Shown: positions 35,853 through 44,216, counted from the first letter of the stretch. The stretch: 64,000 nucleotides of DNA from Chromobacterium subtsugae (GCF_001676875.1 NZ_JYKA01000002.1:62001-126000); one strand, 5' to 3'. Numbers and translations are program-made. Notes: generated by a model not told the origin, from the sequence alone.

Positions 35853-36239
35853 ATGAGCCAGCCAGACCGCTACGCGCTCGACAAAGAGACGATAAAACTC
35901 AATATTTATCGTCTTCTTTGCATATTTTACGCAGATTCAATTATTTCTTACAATTCTGACCCAGCCAATCCCAGCTTAGAAAAGAAACTAGGTGACGAAC
36001 TTTATACGCGGGAGATCTCACATCTACTACTCAACATCGCTATCACTATACGTACGCTTGATAACCTTCACGCGGACATAGAAAGTTACAGATCCGTTAG
36101 AGATAGAATCAACAATAAACACAGATCAGGAGAGTTCTTAAACAATACTCAAAATCTAAGTAGAGATGAGAATAAAAACCTTATAAGGACAGCATGCAAC
36201 AAGATCATTCACGCTGAAAAGATGATTCCAAAAAAATAA
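35853..36239 (+). CDS. AT-rich unknown gene, 5' part ending at a slippery A7 run
   Basis: A 128-codon frame for a largely helical, charged protein that I do not recognise. Base composition is far more AT-rich than every neighbour, and codon use is different (many AAA, AAT, ATA), a sign of recent acquisition. The frame ends in ATTCCAAAAAAATAA: Pro-Lys-Lys-stop. The heptamer A_AAA_AAA (36230-36236) in the zero frame is the classical bacterial -1 slippage signal. The -1 frame stays open for another 69 codons (see next entry). Reading through would give a 197-residue protein. It begins 15 bp after proA. The motif RTACNKIIHA near the end is conserved-looking. Confidence 0.65.
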   Translation: MSQPDRYALDKETIKLNIYRLLCIFYADSIISYNSDPANPSLEKKLGDELYTREISHLLLNIAITIRTLDNLHADIESYRSVRDRINNKHRSGEFLNNTQNLSRDENKNLIRTACNKIIHAEKMIPKK

Positions 36240-36445
36240 AATCAACAAATGCACACCGAATCGATCAGGATGAATTATTATCCTCCTGCCAGTTCAACCT
36301 CATAGACTTCAAACCAACGGATTGGTCACACCTATCAGGCATCATCACATTAGAAGGAAACCATAAAAATGAAAAATGGGTTCATGATTTAGATGTTGCC
36401 AAGTTCTCTGCCGCTCTTATTGAACTTATCCAAGAAATTAACTAG
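36236..36445 (+). pseudogene. Continuation of the AT-rich gene in the -1 frame
   Basis: From ATA at 36236 the -1 frame runs 69 codons to TAG at 36443-36445, with sensible protein character (DELLSSCQFNLIDFKPTDW, GNHKNEKWVHDLDVAKF) and the same AT-rich codon use as the 5' part. It has no start or ribosome binding site of its own. One extra A in the A7 run would fuse both parts. So this is either a programmed -1 frameshift product, a mutated gene, or a sequencing error in a homopolymer. Confidence 0.65.
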
Positions 36446-36532
36446 CTCTTCTACCACTTGCCAATTTCTTTCTTAAGCGTTTAGTTGATCATTTCACTGA
36501 TAGGCTCAACTATCCCCTTCCCCCACAACAAC

Positions 36533-36775
36533 AGACAACCCTCTTCATTTCGCATCATAATTGGCTGTCGCTTCACACGCTCGTTTGCCGACAAAAACCC
36601 AGACCAATCAAGACCTGTCCGCCAAGGCCGCCTGCGCGCCCATCACAATCTGCATGAACAACTGGAAGACGGGATCCAGCGCCTGGCCATCGCCATCGCG
36701 CCGGACACCTACGTCCGCCCGCACCGCCGCCCCGGCAGCCCGGAGCTGTTGATCATGCGGTCCGGCTGGCTCGGG
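36533..36775 (+). pseudogene. Decayed partial copy of the WbuC-type cupin gene and its upstream region
   Basis: This stretch matches 37906-38170, the upstream region and first 70 codons of the intact cupin gene. Matching blocks include CAGACAACCCTCT, GCTCGTTTTGCC-like, TCCGCCAAGGCCGCCTG, ATCCAGCGCCTGGCCATCGC and TCCGCCCGCACCGCC. The copy lacks the start codon, has a 13-bp deletion between two short direct repeats (GCCTGYGCGCC) that shifts the frame, and changes the metal-ligand segment RPHRHPGSPELL to RPHRRPGSPELL. It is cut off where the minus-strand protease gene begins. It cannot encode a functional cupin. Confidence 0.85.
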
Positions 36776-36782
36776 CTCAAAA

Positions 36783-37721
36783 TCAAATCAATGGCTTGAG
36801 CTGCAAAACCTGTTGTCCGATGTCAAAGACGGCCGCCCCCTGATTCAGCACATTGGCGCCAAGCAAGCCATCCACCTCCTCCAGCCCTTTGGCTTTCAGC
36901 GAGGCGTTCACGCCGGCCAGATCCATGGTCTCCACCTTCTGCTGCCGCAGCGTGAAACGCGGGCCTAGCTGCAAGCTGTCCAATAAGTAGAAATGACTTT
37001 CGACGCTGCCGCCGACGCCATGGACCTGATTCGCTCCAGGTTGGCGGACCAGATGGAACCTGGCGGCGTGCGCATCGTCGGTGACGAACGTCCCTCCCGC
37101 GGCGGTGTCGATGATGAAGCGCCCTTTCACGCCATTGATCACCCCCTCCAGCATCAATTGGCTGCCGCCCAGCGACGTCAAAGGCAAGCGATCAAAAGCC
37201 GCTGCCGGCGTGGCGCCCTTTCCCAAGCGCAACTGCTGTTGCCCATAATCCAGCACCGCATATTGCTCGGCCAGCACATCCATGCCGATGACGCCATCCA
37301 CCGCGGCAACCCCTTCTTCGGCCAAACCTTGGTTGATCGCGTCGAAATCCGTCAAATACACAGCCAACTTGTCTGCCGCCAATCTGCCGCCCCATTCCAG
37401 CCGCTTGTCGGCTACCCGCTTGATCTCGGTTGCCCCGGCGGACCCATGCGAGGTGCGCGTTGTCCCTTGATTTTCCAAACCAAACCGGGCCGCCTGCTTG
37501 CGGTCTACGCAAGTCATCGACGCGCCGCTGTCGAGCAAGAAGCGGCCATCCACGCCATTGAGCCGCGCCTTCACCGCGACAAAGCCATTGGCTTGCTTCG
37601 CCAAGGGCACGCTGAATGGAGTCGGCGACGAATCGGCTCCGCTTGGCGCGGACTGCGCCGGGGAGCCGAAACCGAAAGAACCAGCCAACAGCGCCAGCGC
37701 TACTTTTTTATTTGCGTTCAC
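36783..37721 (-). CDS. Retropepsin-like aspartic protease, tandem two-domain, exported
   Basis: A 312-residue exported protein with a signal peptide (1-24, cleavage after QSA). It has two copies of a retropepsin-like fold in one chain: FLLDSGAS (Asp64) with GVIGMDVL, and FIIDTAAG (Asp205) with GLLGANVL. The second active-site motif has Ala where DTG is usual, so the halves may not be equal. In contrast to viral retropepsins, which dimerise, a single chain could form the pseudo-dimer. The start is GTG 37721 with AGAGG eight bases upstream; no ATG is available. It lies between the two copies of the cupin region. Confidence 0.82.
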   Translation of the reverse strand: MNANKKVALALLAGSFGFGSPAQSAPSGADSSPTPFSVPLAKQANGFVAVKARLNGVDGRFLLDSGASMTCVDRKQAARFGLENQGTTRTSHGSAGATEIKRVADKRLEWGGRLAADKLAVYLTDFDAINQGLAEEGVAAVDGVIGMDVLAEQYAVLDYGQQQLRLGKGATPAAAFDRLPLTSLGGSQLMLEGVINGVKGRFIIDTAAGGTFVTDDAHAARFHLVRQPGANQVHGVGGSVESHFYLLDSLQLGPRFTLRQQKVETMDLAGVNASLKAKGLEEVDGLLGANVLNQGAAVFDIGQQVLQLKPLI

Positions 37722-37969
37722 TTGATGTTCCTCTTCATTTTTATTGGCACGCTAGCCCCTGTTCAGGCCTGCGTGGAATTTTCTCGCCTCGCGGAGCTGA
37801 AGCGGAAAGCATTCAAATTGTCCTGCAATTGAAATTTTCAATGCCAAAATCATTAAATGAAACTTCCACGCCCTCCTCTCGCCGCCGCCTCCGCCATCGC
37901 GATATCAGACAACCCTCTCAATTCACGCGATAATCCCCCTTTGCCTCATAAGCTCGTTTTGCCAAAAAT

Positions 37970-38446
37970 ATGAAAACCCTGACCAATCCAGACCTGGCCG
38001 CCATGTCCGCCAAGGCCGCCTGTGCGCCGCGCCTGCGCGCCCACCACAATCTCCACGAGCAGCTGGACGACGCCATCCAGCGCCTGGCCATCGCCATGGA
38101 GCCGGACACTTATGTCCGCCCGCACCGCCATCCGGGCAGCCCTGAGCTGCTGATCGTGCTGGCCGGCGCGCTGGACTGGATCGAATTCGACGCCGCCGGC
38201 GAAACCGTGGTCGCCCGCCACCGGCTGGGAGAGGGCGGCGCGCGCGTGTTCGAGATGCCGGCAAACACCTGGCACTCGGTGGTGTCGCTCGAACCAGGCA
38301 GCGTGGTGTTCGAAGTCAAACGCGGCCCCTACCTGCCGCTGGACAGCGCCGACCAGGCCGCCTGGGCCCCGGCCGAAGGCGACGCCCGCGTCGCCGACAT
38401 GCTGGCTTTCCTGCGCGGCTGCCAGGCCGGCGAGCGTTTCGCGTAA
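37970..38446 (+). CDS. WbuC family cupin fold metalloprotein
   Basis: A 158-residue cytosolic cupin. The conserved segment AHHNLHEQLDDAIQRLAIAM and the metal-binding YVRPHRHPGSPELLIVLAG, followed by MPANTWHSVVSLEPGSVVFEVKRGPY, match the WbuC family. That family is often seen in O-antigen or sugar clusters but has no settled reaction. ATG 37970 follows a poor ribosome binding site (CCAAAAAT). A truncated, frame-shifted copy of the same gene lies 1.3 kb upstream. Confidence 0.85.
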   Translation: MKTLTNPDLAAMSAKAACAPRLRAHHNLHEQLDDAIQRLAIAMEPDTYVRPHRHPGSPELLIVLAGALDWIEFDAAGETVVARHRLGEGGARVFEMPANTWHSVVSLEPGSVVFEVKRGPYLPLDSADQAAWAPAEGDARVADMLAFLRGCQAGERFA

Positions 38447-38542
38447 TATCGCTTAACATTTTGGCGGCGGGACGGCCGGAACCACCGGCCGCCCCGTGCC
38501 ACCAACAAGGCATCTTCCACTCACGCCACAAGCGCCGCGCCG

Positions 38543-38911
38543 ATGCCGAAGTTCCGCCTGCTGCTGTCCCTCGCCCTGTCCCTGCCCCTGCTCGCCTGCA
38601 CCACGCCGCTACGCGCCGCCCCCGCCGGCGGCCCCGCGCTGGACTCCTCCCGCCCGCCGGCACAGCTGACCGATTGCCTGCAGCAAGGGCTGCAGAAACT
38701 GCACATCCCCGACGATTTCATCGAACGCCGCGACGAGCGCGACGGCAGCCACAGCCTGGCGATGCGCAACCCCGCCAGCGACGCCTCCGGCACCCGGGTG
38801 GAAATCCTGCCGCAGGCCGACGGCAGCCGGCTGCAAGTGGAGCTGAACGGCCTGCCGCTGAGCCCGGCCTGGAAAAAGCTGATCCACAGCTGCAGCGGCA
38901 AGAGGCTGTGA
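38543..38911 (+). CDS. Putative lipoprotein of unknown function
   Basis: A 122-residue protein with a lipoprotein signal: MPKFRLLLSLALSLPLLAC, with the lipobox LLAC and Cys19 as the predicted lipidated residue. The mature part has two further Cys (in LTDCLQQG and IHSCSGK) that could form a disulfide. It ends 26 bp before the DnaA-box-like cluster. I cannot place it in a family. Confidence 0.75.
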   Translation: MPKFRLLLSLALSLPLLACTTPLRAAPAGGPALDSSRPPAQLTDCLQQGLQKLHIPDDFIERRDERDGSHSLAMRNPASDASGTRVEILPQADGSRLQVELNGLPLSPAWKKLIHSCSGKRL

Positions 38912-38936
38912 ACAAGTCGGAAAATCCTCACCCGCC

Positions 38937-39079
38937 TGTGGGTAATTTGGATAAGTCGGGATAACCCTGTGCGTAAGCCACGGCAAATCGTGACGATTCG
39001 TGACGCGGCTGTGGGCAAGCAAAAACATCCACAAATACCTGTGAATAGTGTGGATAGTTCGACAACAAGCTGTGGATAA
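38937..39079. other. Cluster of DnaA-box-like 9-mers
   Basis: Compared with the DnaA box TGTGGATAA, one exact copy is at 39071-39079. Single-mismatch copies are TGTGGGTAA (38937-38945), TTTGGATAA (38947-38955) and TGTGGATAG (39049-39057). Two-mismatch copies are TGTGCGTAA (38968-38976), TGTGGGCAA (39010-39018), TGTGAATAG (39040-39048) and, reversed, ACATCCACA (39025-39033). All but one point the same way. No dnaA, dnaN or gyrB is nearby, so this is not an ordinary oriC. Confidence 0.6.
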
Positions 39080-39148
39080 CCCTGACGCCGGTCAGTCGGC
39101 GCGGCGCGCCGGCTGCGTTTACACTAACGGCAACCGCCGCAACCATGG

Positions 39149-40558
39149 ATGCCCGTTATGCCTGCCGTTTCCCACCCGATGTACGACCAGCATTACGCCG
39201 ACGGCAAAGCCCGCCGCCAGAACTGTCCACGCGCCAGCCAGGCTGAGTGCCGGCTGGCCGCCGACCGCGACGTGGTGGCGCTGGTGGAGTCCACCTCGCA
39301 AGGCCGGGTGCCGGCGCTGGCGCCGCTGCGCTACGCGCGCATGCACGCGTCGCCGTTCGCCTTCTTCCGCGGCATGGCGATGATCCAGGCCGCCGACCTC
39401 GCCGCCGGCCCGGACAGCGGCCTGCGCCTGCAGATCTGCGGCGACGCCCACCTGATGAACTTCGGCTTCTTCGCCTCGCCGGAGCGGCAGTTGGTGTTCG
39501 ACATCAACGATTTCGACGAAACCCACCCCGGCCCCTGGGAGTGGGACGTCAAGCGGCTGGCGGTCAGCCTGGTGCTGGCCTCGCGCAGCCGCGGCTTCGG
39601 CGCCGGCGACGCCCGCGACACCGTATTGCAGCTGGCAGCCACCTACCGCCGCCGCCTGCTCGCCTTCTCGCAGATGAGCCAGCTCGACCTGTGGTACTGC
39701 CGGGTGGGCTTCGAGGAGCTGCTGTCGCACGCGCCCGACCCGGCGATGCGCCAGCAATTGCAGAAAGTGGCCGACAAGGCGCGCAGCCAGACCCAGGAGC
39801 GCCTGCTGCCCAAGATGACCGAAAGCGAGGACGGCGCGCTGCGGCTGCGCGACAACCCGCCGGTGATCTTCCACCTGGACGAGGCCGGCGGCCCGCTGGC
39901 CGCCTGCGACGACTGGCTGGGCGCCGACAGCCTCTCCAAGGTGCAAGGCATGCTGGAGCATTACATCGCCACGCTGAAGGAAGACCGCCGCGAGCTGCTG
40001 CGGCGCTTCCGTCTGGTGGACGCGGCGTTCAAGGTGGTGGGCGTCGGCAGCGTCGGCACCCGCTGCCTGGCGCTGCTGCTGCAGGACGACTACGACCAGC
40101 CGCTGTTCCTGCAGCTGAAAGAAGCGCGGCCGTCAGTGCTGGAAGCCTTCACCCAGGACTGCGTGCACGGCAACCAGGGCAAGCGGGTGGTGTTCGGCCA
40201 GCGGCTGATGCAGGCCACCAGCGACCTGTTCCTCGGCTGGACCCACAGCGCCGACGGCCGCCATTTCTACATGCGCCAGCTGCGCGACATGAAAGGCGCG
40301 CCGACGCTGGAAACCTTCGCCGCCGCCGAAGAGCTGGCCAGCTACGGCCAGGCCTGCGCCTGGACGCTGGCGCGCGCGCACGCCAAATCGGGCGGCTGCG
40401 CCGCCGAGATCGCCGGCTACCTGGGCGACAGCGACAAGTTCGACCAGGCGCTGGCCGACTACGCGCAGGCCTATGCCGATCAGGTGGAAGCCGACTACCG
40501 GCTATTCGACGCCGCGATCCAAAGCGGCCGTTTGCCGTGCGCGGCGGCGGCGCGCTGA
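39149..40558 (+). CDS. DUF2252 family protein
   Basis: A 469-residue cytosolic protein. The segment RYARMHASPFAFFRGMA, the QICGDAHLMNFGFFASPER segment and FDINDFDETHPGPWEWDVKRL are the family hallmarks. These resemble kinase-like catalytic loops (GDAHLMNFG, like HGDLHxxN in aminoglycoside phosphotransferases; DFDE as the metal site), so a phosphotransferase-like fold is likely, but the substrate is unknown. ATG 39149 is used; ATG 39158 three codons later is an equally possible start. Its promoter must lie in or beside the DnaA-box-like cluster just upstream. Confidence 0.88.
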   Translation: MPVMPAVSHPMYDQHYADGKARRQNCPRASQAECRLAADRDVVALVESTSQGRVPALAPLRYARMHASPFAFFRGMAMIQAADLAAGPDSGLRLQICGDAHLMNFGFFASPERQLVFDINDFDETHPGPWEWDVKRLAVSLVLASRSRGFGAGDARDTVLQLAATYRRRLLAFSQMSQLDLWYCRVGFEELLSHAPDPAMRQQLQKVADKARSQTQERLLPKMTESEDGALRLRDNPPVIFHLDEAGGPLAACDDWLGADSLSKVQGMLEHYIATLKEDRRELLRRFRLVDAAFKVVGVGSVGTRCLALLLQDDYDQPLFLQLKEARPSVLEAFTQDCVHGNQGKRVVFGQRLMQATSDLFLGWTHSADGRHFYMRQLRDMKGAPTLETFAAAEELASYGQACAWTLARAHAKSGGCAAEIAGYLGDSDKFDQALADYAQAYADQVEADYRLFDAAIQSGRLPCAAAAR

Positions 40559-40704
40559 ATCAGGGAAACTTCCAATATTGATTTTCTTGCTCTGAACTAG
40601 ACTGTAACAACAGAAACGCATAATCCAGTCGGCGCCCGCCGCTGCATCCCAGCGGGCGTCGCCGCCTTGCGGCGGCTTGTTCCTCACCCATCAGAGTATT
40701 GAAA

Positions 40705-42315
40705 ATGCAGCTGAATACCCGCCTGATCATCATCATCGCCGCCAGCATGATCGCGCTGCTCGGCATCTCCACGGTCGCCCTGTTCTCCACCCGCGCCACC
40801 CTGCACCAGGAAAAACGCGAACAGATCGTCCATCTGCTGAAAATGGCGGAAAACAGCCTCAGCCACTTCCAGCAGCTGGAAACCCAGGGCATGCCGCGGC
40901 CGGAGGCGCAAAAGCAGGCCATCGCCGCGCTGTCGGCGCTGAAGGTCGGCGACATCTATTTCTTCGGCCGCAACCGCGACAACCTGGTGCTGTTCCACCC
41001 CAGCAAGGACCGCGTCGGCAAGGTGGACATGGGCAGCAAGCTGCCGGACGGCCGCACCACCGTGCAGGCCTACGAAGACGCGATGCAGCAGGACCACTAC
41101 GGCGTGCTGACCATCCAGACCAAGCGCGCCGGCAGCGGCGCCGAGGAATTCCCCAAGCTCAACGGCGTGTTCCGCTTCGACCCCTGGGGCTGGACCATAG
41201 GCACCGGCATCTTCATCGACGACATCGACCAGCTGTTCTGGAGCGAGGCGCGCACGCTGCTGCTAGTGGCGGTGCTCTGCATCGTGGTGCTGGGCGCGCT
41301 GGTGGGCTGGATGTCGCGCTCCATCCTGCAGTCGCTGGGCGGCGAGCCCGCCTATGCCGCCGAGGTGGTGAAGGCCATCGCCGACGGCGACCTCAGCTTA
41401 GCCATTCAAGTGAAGGGCGGCGCCGGCAGCCTGCTGGGCGCGATGCAGGACATGCAGGGCAAGCTCAGGCGGATGATAGAAGAGATCGGCCACGCCACGC
41501 AGAGCATCAACCACTCCTGCCGCCAGCTCTCCAGCGACATGGACAAGGTGCACGAGGTGTCCGGCATCGCCAGCTCGTCCACCACCTCGGCCGCCGCCGC
41601 CATCGAGCAGCTGTCGGTCAGCATAGACCATGTCAGCGCCAGCACCCGCGACACCGAAAGCGGCGCGCGCGACACCGCCCAGCTGGCCAGCGAAGGCAAG
41701 ACGCTGGCCGGCAACGCCGCCGACGGCATCCGCCAGGTCGCCGACCAGATCCACAGCGCCAGCGACATGGTCGGCCAGCTGGCCGAGCGCAGCCGCAGCA
41801 TCAGCAGCATCGCCGAAACCATACGCGACATCGCCAACCAGACCAATCTGTTGGCGCTGAACGCGGCGATCGAAGCGGCGCGCGCCGGCGAGATGGGCCG
41901 CGGCTTCGCCGTCGTCGCCGACGAGGTGCGCAAACTGGCCGAGCGCACCGCCAGCGCCACCGACGAGATTAGCACCATCGTGCAGGCGGTGATCAGCGAA
42001 ACCGGCAACGTCTCCAGCCAGATGGACGAAATCCGCCCGGCGGTGCAGGCCGGCGTGGAACAGGTGCAGCAGGCGGCGCAGACGCTGGATTCGATCAGCC
42101 GCCAGGCCAGCAGCGCGCTGGAAAACGTCCACAACGTGGTGGTGGCGATGGGCGAGCAAAGCCAGGCCGGCACCAATATCGCCGGCAATGTCGAACAGGT
42201 GGCCGGCGTGGTGGAGGAAACGCAGAACTCGGTCAGCAACGCGGTGGAGGCGGTGCGCGACATCGACCAGCAAGCCGCCAATCTGCATCAGACCGTCGGC
42301 CGCTTCCGCCTGTAA
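40705..42315 (+). CDS. Methyl-accepting chemotaxis protein with a single-Cache sensor
   Basis: A 536-residue chemoreceptor. Membrane helix 1 is at about residues 6-29, a periplasmic sCache domain at about 33-185 ([25 protein letters not shown], in part), and membrane helix 2 at about 190-212. A HAMP domain follows, then a long coiled-coil signalling domain. The hairpin tip [20 protein letters not shown] (about 376-395) is canonical and contacts CheA/CheW. Ala/Ser/Gln-rich methylation helices flank it. No C-terminal CheR-binding pentapeptide is present. ATG 40705 is preferred over TTG 40699. The ligand is unknown. The hairpin-rich 146-bp leader has no recognisable FliA promoter. Confidence 0.95.
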   Translation: MQLNTRLIIIIAASMIALLGISTVALFSTRATLHQEKREQIVHLLKMAENSLSHFQQLETQGMPRPEAQKQAIAALSALKVGDIYFFGRNRDNLVLFHPSKDRVGKVDMGSKLPDGRTTVQAYEDAMQQDHYGVLTIQTKRAGSGAEEFPKLNGVFRFDPWGWTIGTGIFIDDIDQLFWSEARTLLLVAVLCIVVLGALVGWMSRSILQSLGGEPAYAAEVVKAIADGDLSLAIQVKGGAGSLLGAMQDMQGKLRRMIEEIGHATQSINHSCRQLSSDMDKVHEVSGIASSSTTSAAAAIEQLSVSIDHVSASTRDTESGARDTAQLASEGKTLAGNAADGIRQVADQIHSASDMVGQLAERSRSISSIAETIRDIANQTNLLALNAAIEAARAGEMGRGFAVVADEVRKLAERTASATDEISTIVQAVISETGNVSSQMDEIRPAVQAGVEQVQQAAQTLDSISRQASSALENVHNVVVAMGEQSQAGTNIAGNVEQVAGVVEETQNSVSNAVEAVRDIDQQAANLHQTVGRFRL

Positions 42316-42439
42316 ACCCATCGCGGCACTTGCCGCCGCCGTTGCGGCTGGCATAATGGCTGCGGGCGCACGCTCCATGAAAGCAAGAAAAAAAACTGAG
42401 GACAGACAGGAACCCCAGCACGCTTCAGTGGAGAAACGT

Positions 42440-43789
42440 ATGTCTGATGCCCGCATGCCGGCAGGCCGCATCGAATGGCTGCAACACAGCAAGGCGAGGG
42501 ATGTGGAACTCGCCTTCGCCGATGTCCACGGCTTCGCCCGTGGCAAGACCCTGCCCGCTTCGGCCTTCATCCAGGGCCAGCAGCTGCGCATCGCCCGCGC
42601 GGTGCCGCTGCAAAGCTGCGTCGGGGAATTCCCCGACTACAGCTTATACGGCGAACACGATCCGGACGTGACCCTCACGCCGGACTACGACACCCTGCGT
42701 CTCGTCCCCTGGGCCAAGACGCCGCGCGCGCTGGTGATCTGCGACTGCGTCGACCACGACGGCGGCCTGTCGCCGCTGGCGCCGCGCTCCATCCTGAAAC
42801 AGCTGCTGGCGCGCTACGCCGCCCACGGCTGGACTCCCATCGTCGCGCCGGAGCTGGAGTTCTACCTGTTCGCCGCCCACGGCGACCCGGCGCAGCCGTT
42901 CCAGCCGCCGCAACTGCCCTGCGGCCGGCGCGAAACCGGCTTCGACGCCTTCGGCTTTTCCGCGCTGGGCGAACTGGAAGCCTTTTTCGACGAGCTATAC
43001 CAGGCCTGCGAGACGCTGGGCATCGCCACCGACACCTGCGTGCACGAGATGGGCCCCAGCCAGTTCGAGATCAACCTCAAGCACGGCGACGCGCTGAAGC
43101 TGGCCGACGACACCTTCCTGTTCAAGACCGCGCTGAAGGAAATCGCCCACCGCCACGGCCTCAGCGCCGTGTGCATGGCCAAGCCGCTGCCCGGCCAGCC
43201 CGGCAGCTCGATGCACATCCACCAAAGCCTGGTGGACCGCCGCGGCCGCAACGTCTTCAGCGGCGACGGCGGCGAAGCCAGCCCGGCGTTCTTCGGCTTC
43301 ATCGCCGGCCTGCAACGCTTCCTGCCGGAGCTGATGCCGCTGTTCTGCCCCAATCCCAACTCCTACCGCCGCTTCGTCAAGGGCATGGCGGCGCCGGTCA
43401 ACCTCAGCTGGGGGCTGGACAACCGCTCGGTCGGCCTCAGGGTGCCGGTATCCGGCCCGGAGGCGCGCCGGGTGGAAAACCGCCTGCCCGGCTGCGACGC
43501 CAACCCCTACCTCGCGCTGGCCGCCAGCCTGGGCGCCGGTCTGGCCGGCATCGAACAGAAACTGACGCCGGACGAAGCGGCGCACGGCAATGTGTTCAAG
43601 CAGCAGGCCGCCAGCCTGCCGACCACGCTGGACGCCGCCTGCGCGGCGATGGCGGCGGCGGAAATCGGCGAAAAGCTGTTCGGCGCCGACTTCTGCCGCG
43701 CTTATCTGGCGGTGAAGGAGGTGGAGTTGACCGACTACCATCGCCAAGTCACCACCTGGGAGCGGCAGTACCTGGGGTTTCTGGTCTGA
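42440..43789 (+). CDS. Glutamine synthetase family protein, PuuA-like (gamma-glutamylpolyamine synthetase)
   Basis: A 449-residue cytosolic ligase with the glutamine synthetase catalytic domain. It has PELEFYLF (metal Glu), HEMGPSQFEINLKHGDAL, PLPGQPGSSMHIHQSL (metal-binding His) and the RVENRLPGCDANPYLALAA segment. The short N-terminal beta-grasp domain with VDVHGFARGK-like (FADVHGFARGKTLPAS) is typical of the PuuA/GlnA3 group, which attach glutamate to putrescine or other amines rather than to ammonia. GGAG precedes ATG 42440 by six bases. No other polyamine-catabolism gene is adjacent, so the amine is not known. Confidence 0.9.
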   Translation: MSDARMPAGRIEWLQHSKARDVELAFADVHGFARGKTLPASAFIQGQQLRIARAVPLQSCVGEFPDYSLYGEHDPDVTLTPDYDTLRLVPWAKTPRALVICDCVDHDGGLSPLAPRSILKQLLARYAAHGWTPIVAPELEFYLFAAHGDPAQPFQPPQLPCGRRETGFDAFGFSALGELEAFFDELYQACETLGIATDTCVHEMGPSQFEINLKHGDALKLADDTFLFKTALKEIAHRHGLSAVCMAKPLPGQPGSSMHIHQSLVDRRGRNVFSGDGGEASPAFFGFIAGLQRFLPELMPLFCPNPNSYRRFVKGMAAPVNLSWGLDNRSVGLRVPVSGPEARRVENRLPGCDANPYLALAASLGAGLAGIEQKLTPDEAAHGNVFKQQAASLPTTLDAACAAMAAAEIGEKLFGADFCRAYLAVKEVELTDYHRQVTTWERQYLGFLV

Positions 43790-43837
43790 TCGAGATCCTA
43801 GTCCTGCCTGGGTAAGCCACGACAACAACGCTGCGGA

Positions 43838-44029
43838 GTCCGCTACGCGGACAATGATTTTCACGGCGGTTCCGCCCGCCGAACGGGTCAGGAGGCTGTC
43901 TCGCCAGCCCCCTGACCACTCCAGGCGACCCCAGCGGCCCGAGAAACCCCGACAAAACAGTCTTGCGCCAGGCGCCGCCGATCAAAAAACGGCGGCTCAA
44001 CAACTCCTGGTACAAAACTGTTTTGCCGG
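43838..44029. other. Highly structured intergenic element with four consecutive hairpins
   Basis: The 427-bp gap 43790-44216 holds no credible gene but has: hairpin A, GTCCGC/GCGGAC (43838-43852); hairpin B, CGGCGG/CCGCCG (43864-43881); hairpin C, GGTCAGG-A-GGCTG pairing with CAGCC-C-CCTGACC (43886-43917, 12 pairs); and compound hairpin D (43949-44029). D has an outer 13-bp arm CCGACAAAACAGT / ACTGTTTTGCCGG with one mismatch, an inner CCAGG/CCTGG and an innermost GCCGCCG/CGGCGGC. Such nesting suggests either a structured RNA or a small non-coding mobile element with terminal inverted repeats. Confidence 0.6.
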
Positions 44030-44216
44030 CACGGGCCGAAGGGGGATTCGGTCGGCTGCCGACATACCGCGCCATCGATATGCGTCCCGTCTCATGCAGC
44101 AGCCTTTGTTTCATTGCCCTGGATCAACACCAGCGCTCGCCCGGCGAGACGCCGCCTGCCCGGCGCGGTATGCTGAAGGCATCCCACCTAGCCGGTGTTT
44201 TTCGAAGGAGCTGCAG

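Noticed and set aside
36190-36220. HEPN-type ribonuclease motif in the AT-rich gene (RTACNKIIHA)
   Set aside because: The Arg-to-His spacing is seven residues, outside the usual four to six, so the resemblance is not enough to call a HEPN nuclease.
38912-39148. A true chromosomal origin of replication
   Set aside because: DnaA-box-like sites are present, but there is no clear AT-rich unwinding region and no dnaA, dnaN, rpmH or gidA neighbours.
43886-43917. LuxR-type quorum-sensing box in the strong hairpin
   Set aside because: The GGTCAGG/CCTGACC arms recall CTGxCC-N4-GGxCAG sites, but spacing and orientation of the half sites do not fit.
43749-44114. Minus-strand frame of about 120 codons across the structured element
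   Set aside because: It runs through all four hairpins, has no ribosome binding site and no recognisable domain, so pairing explains the sequence better than coding does.
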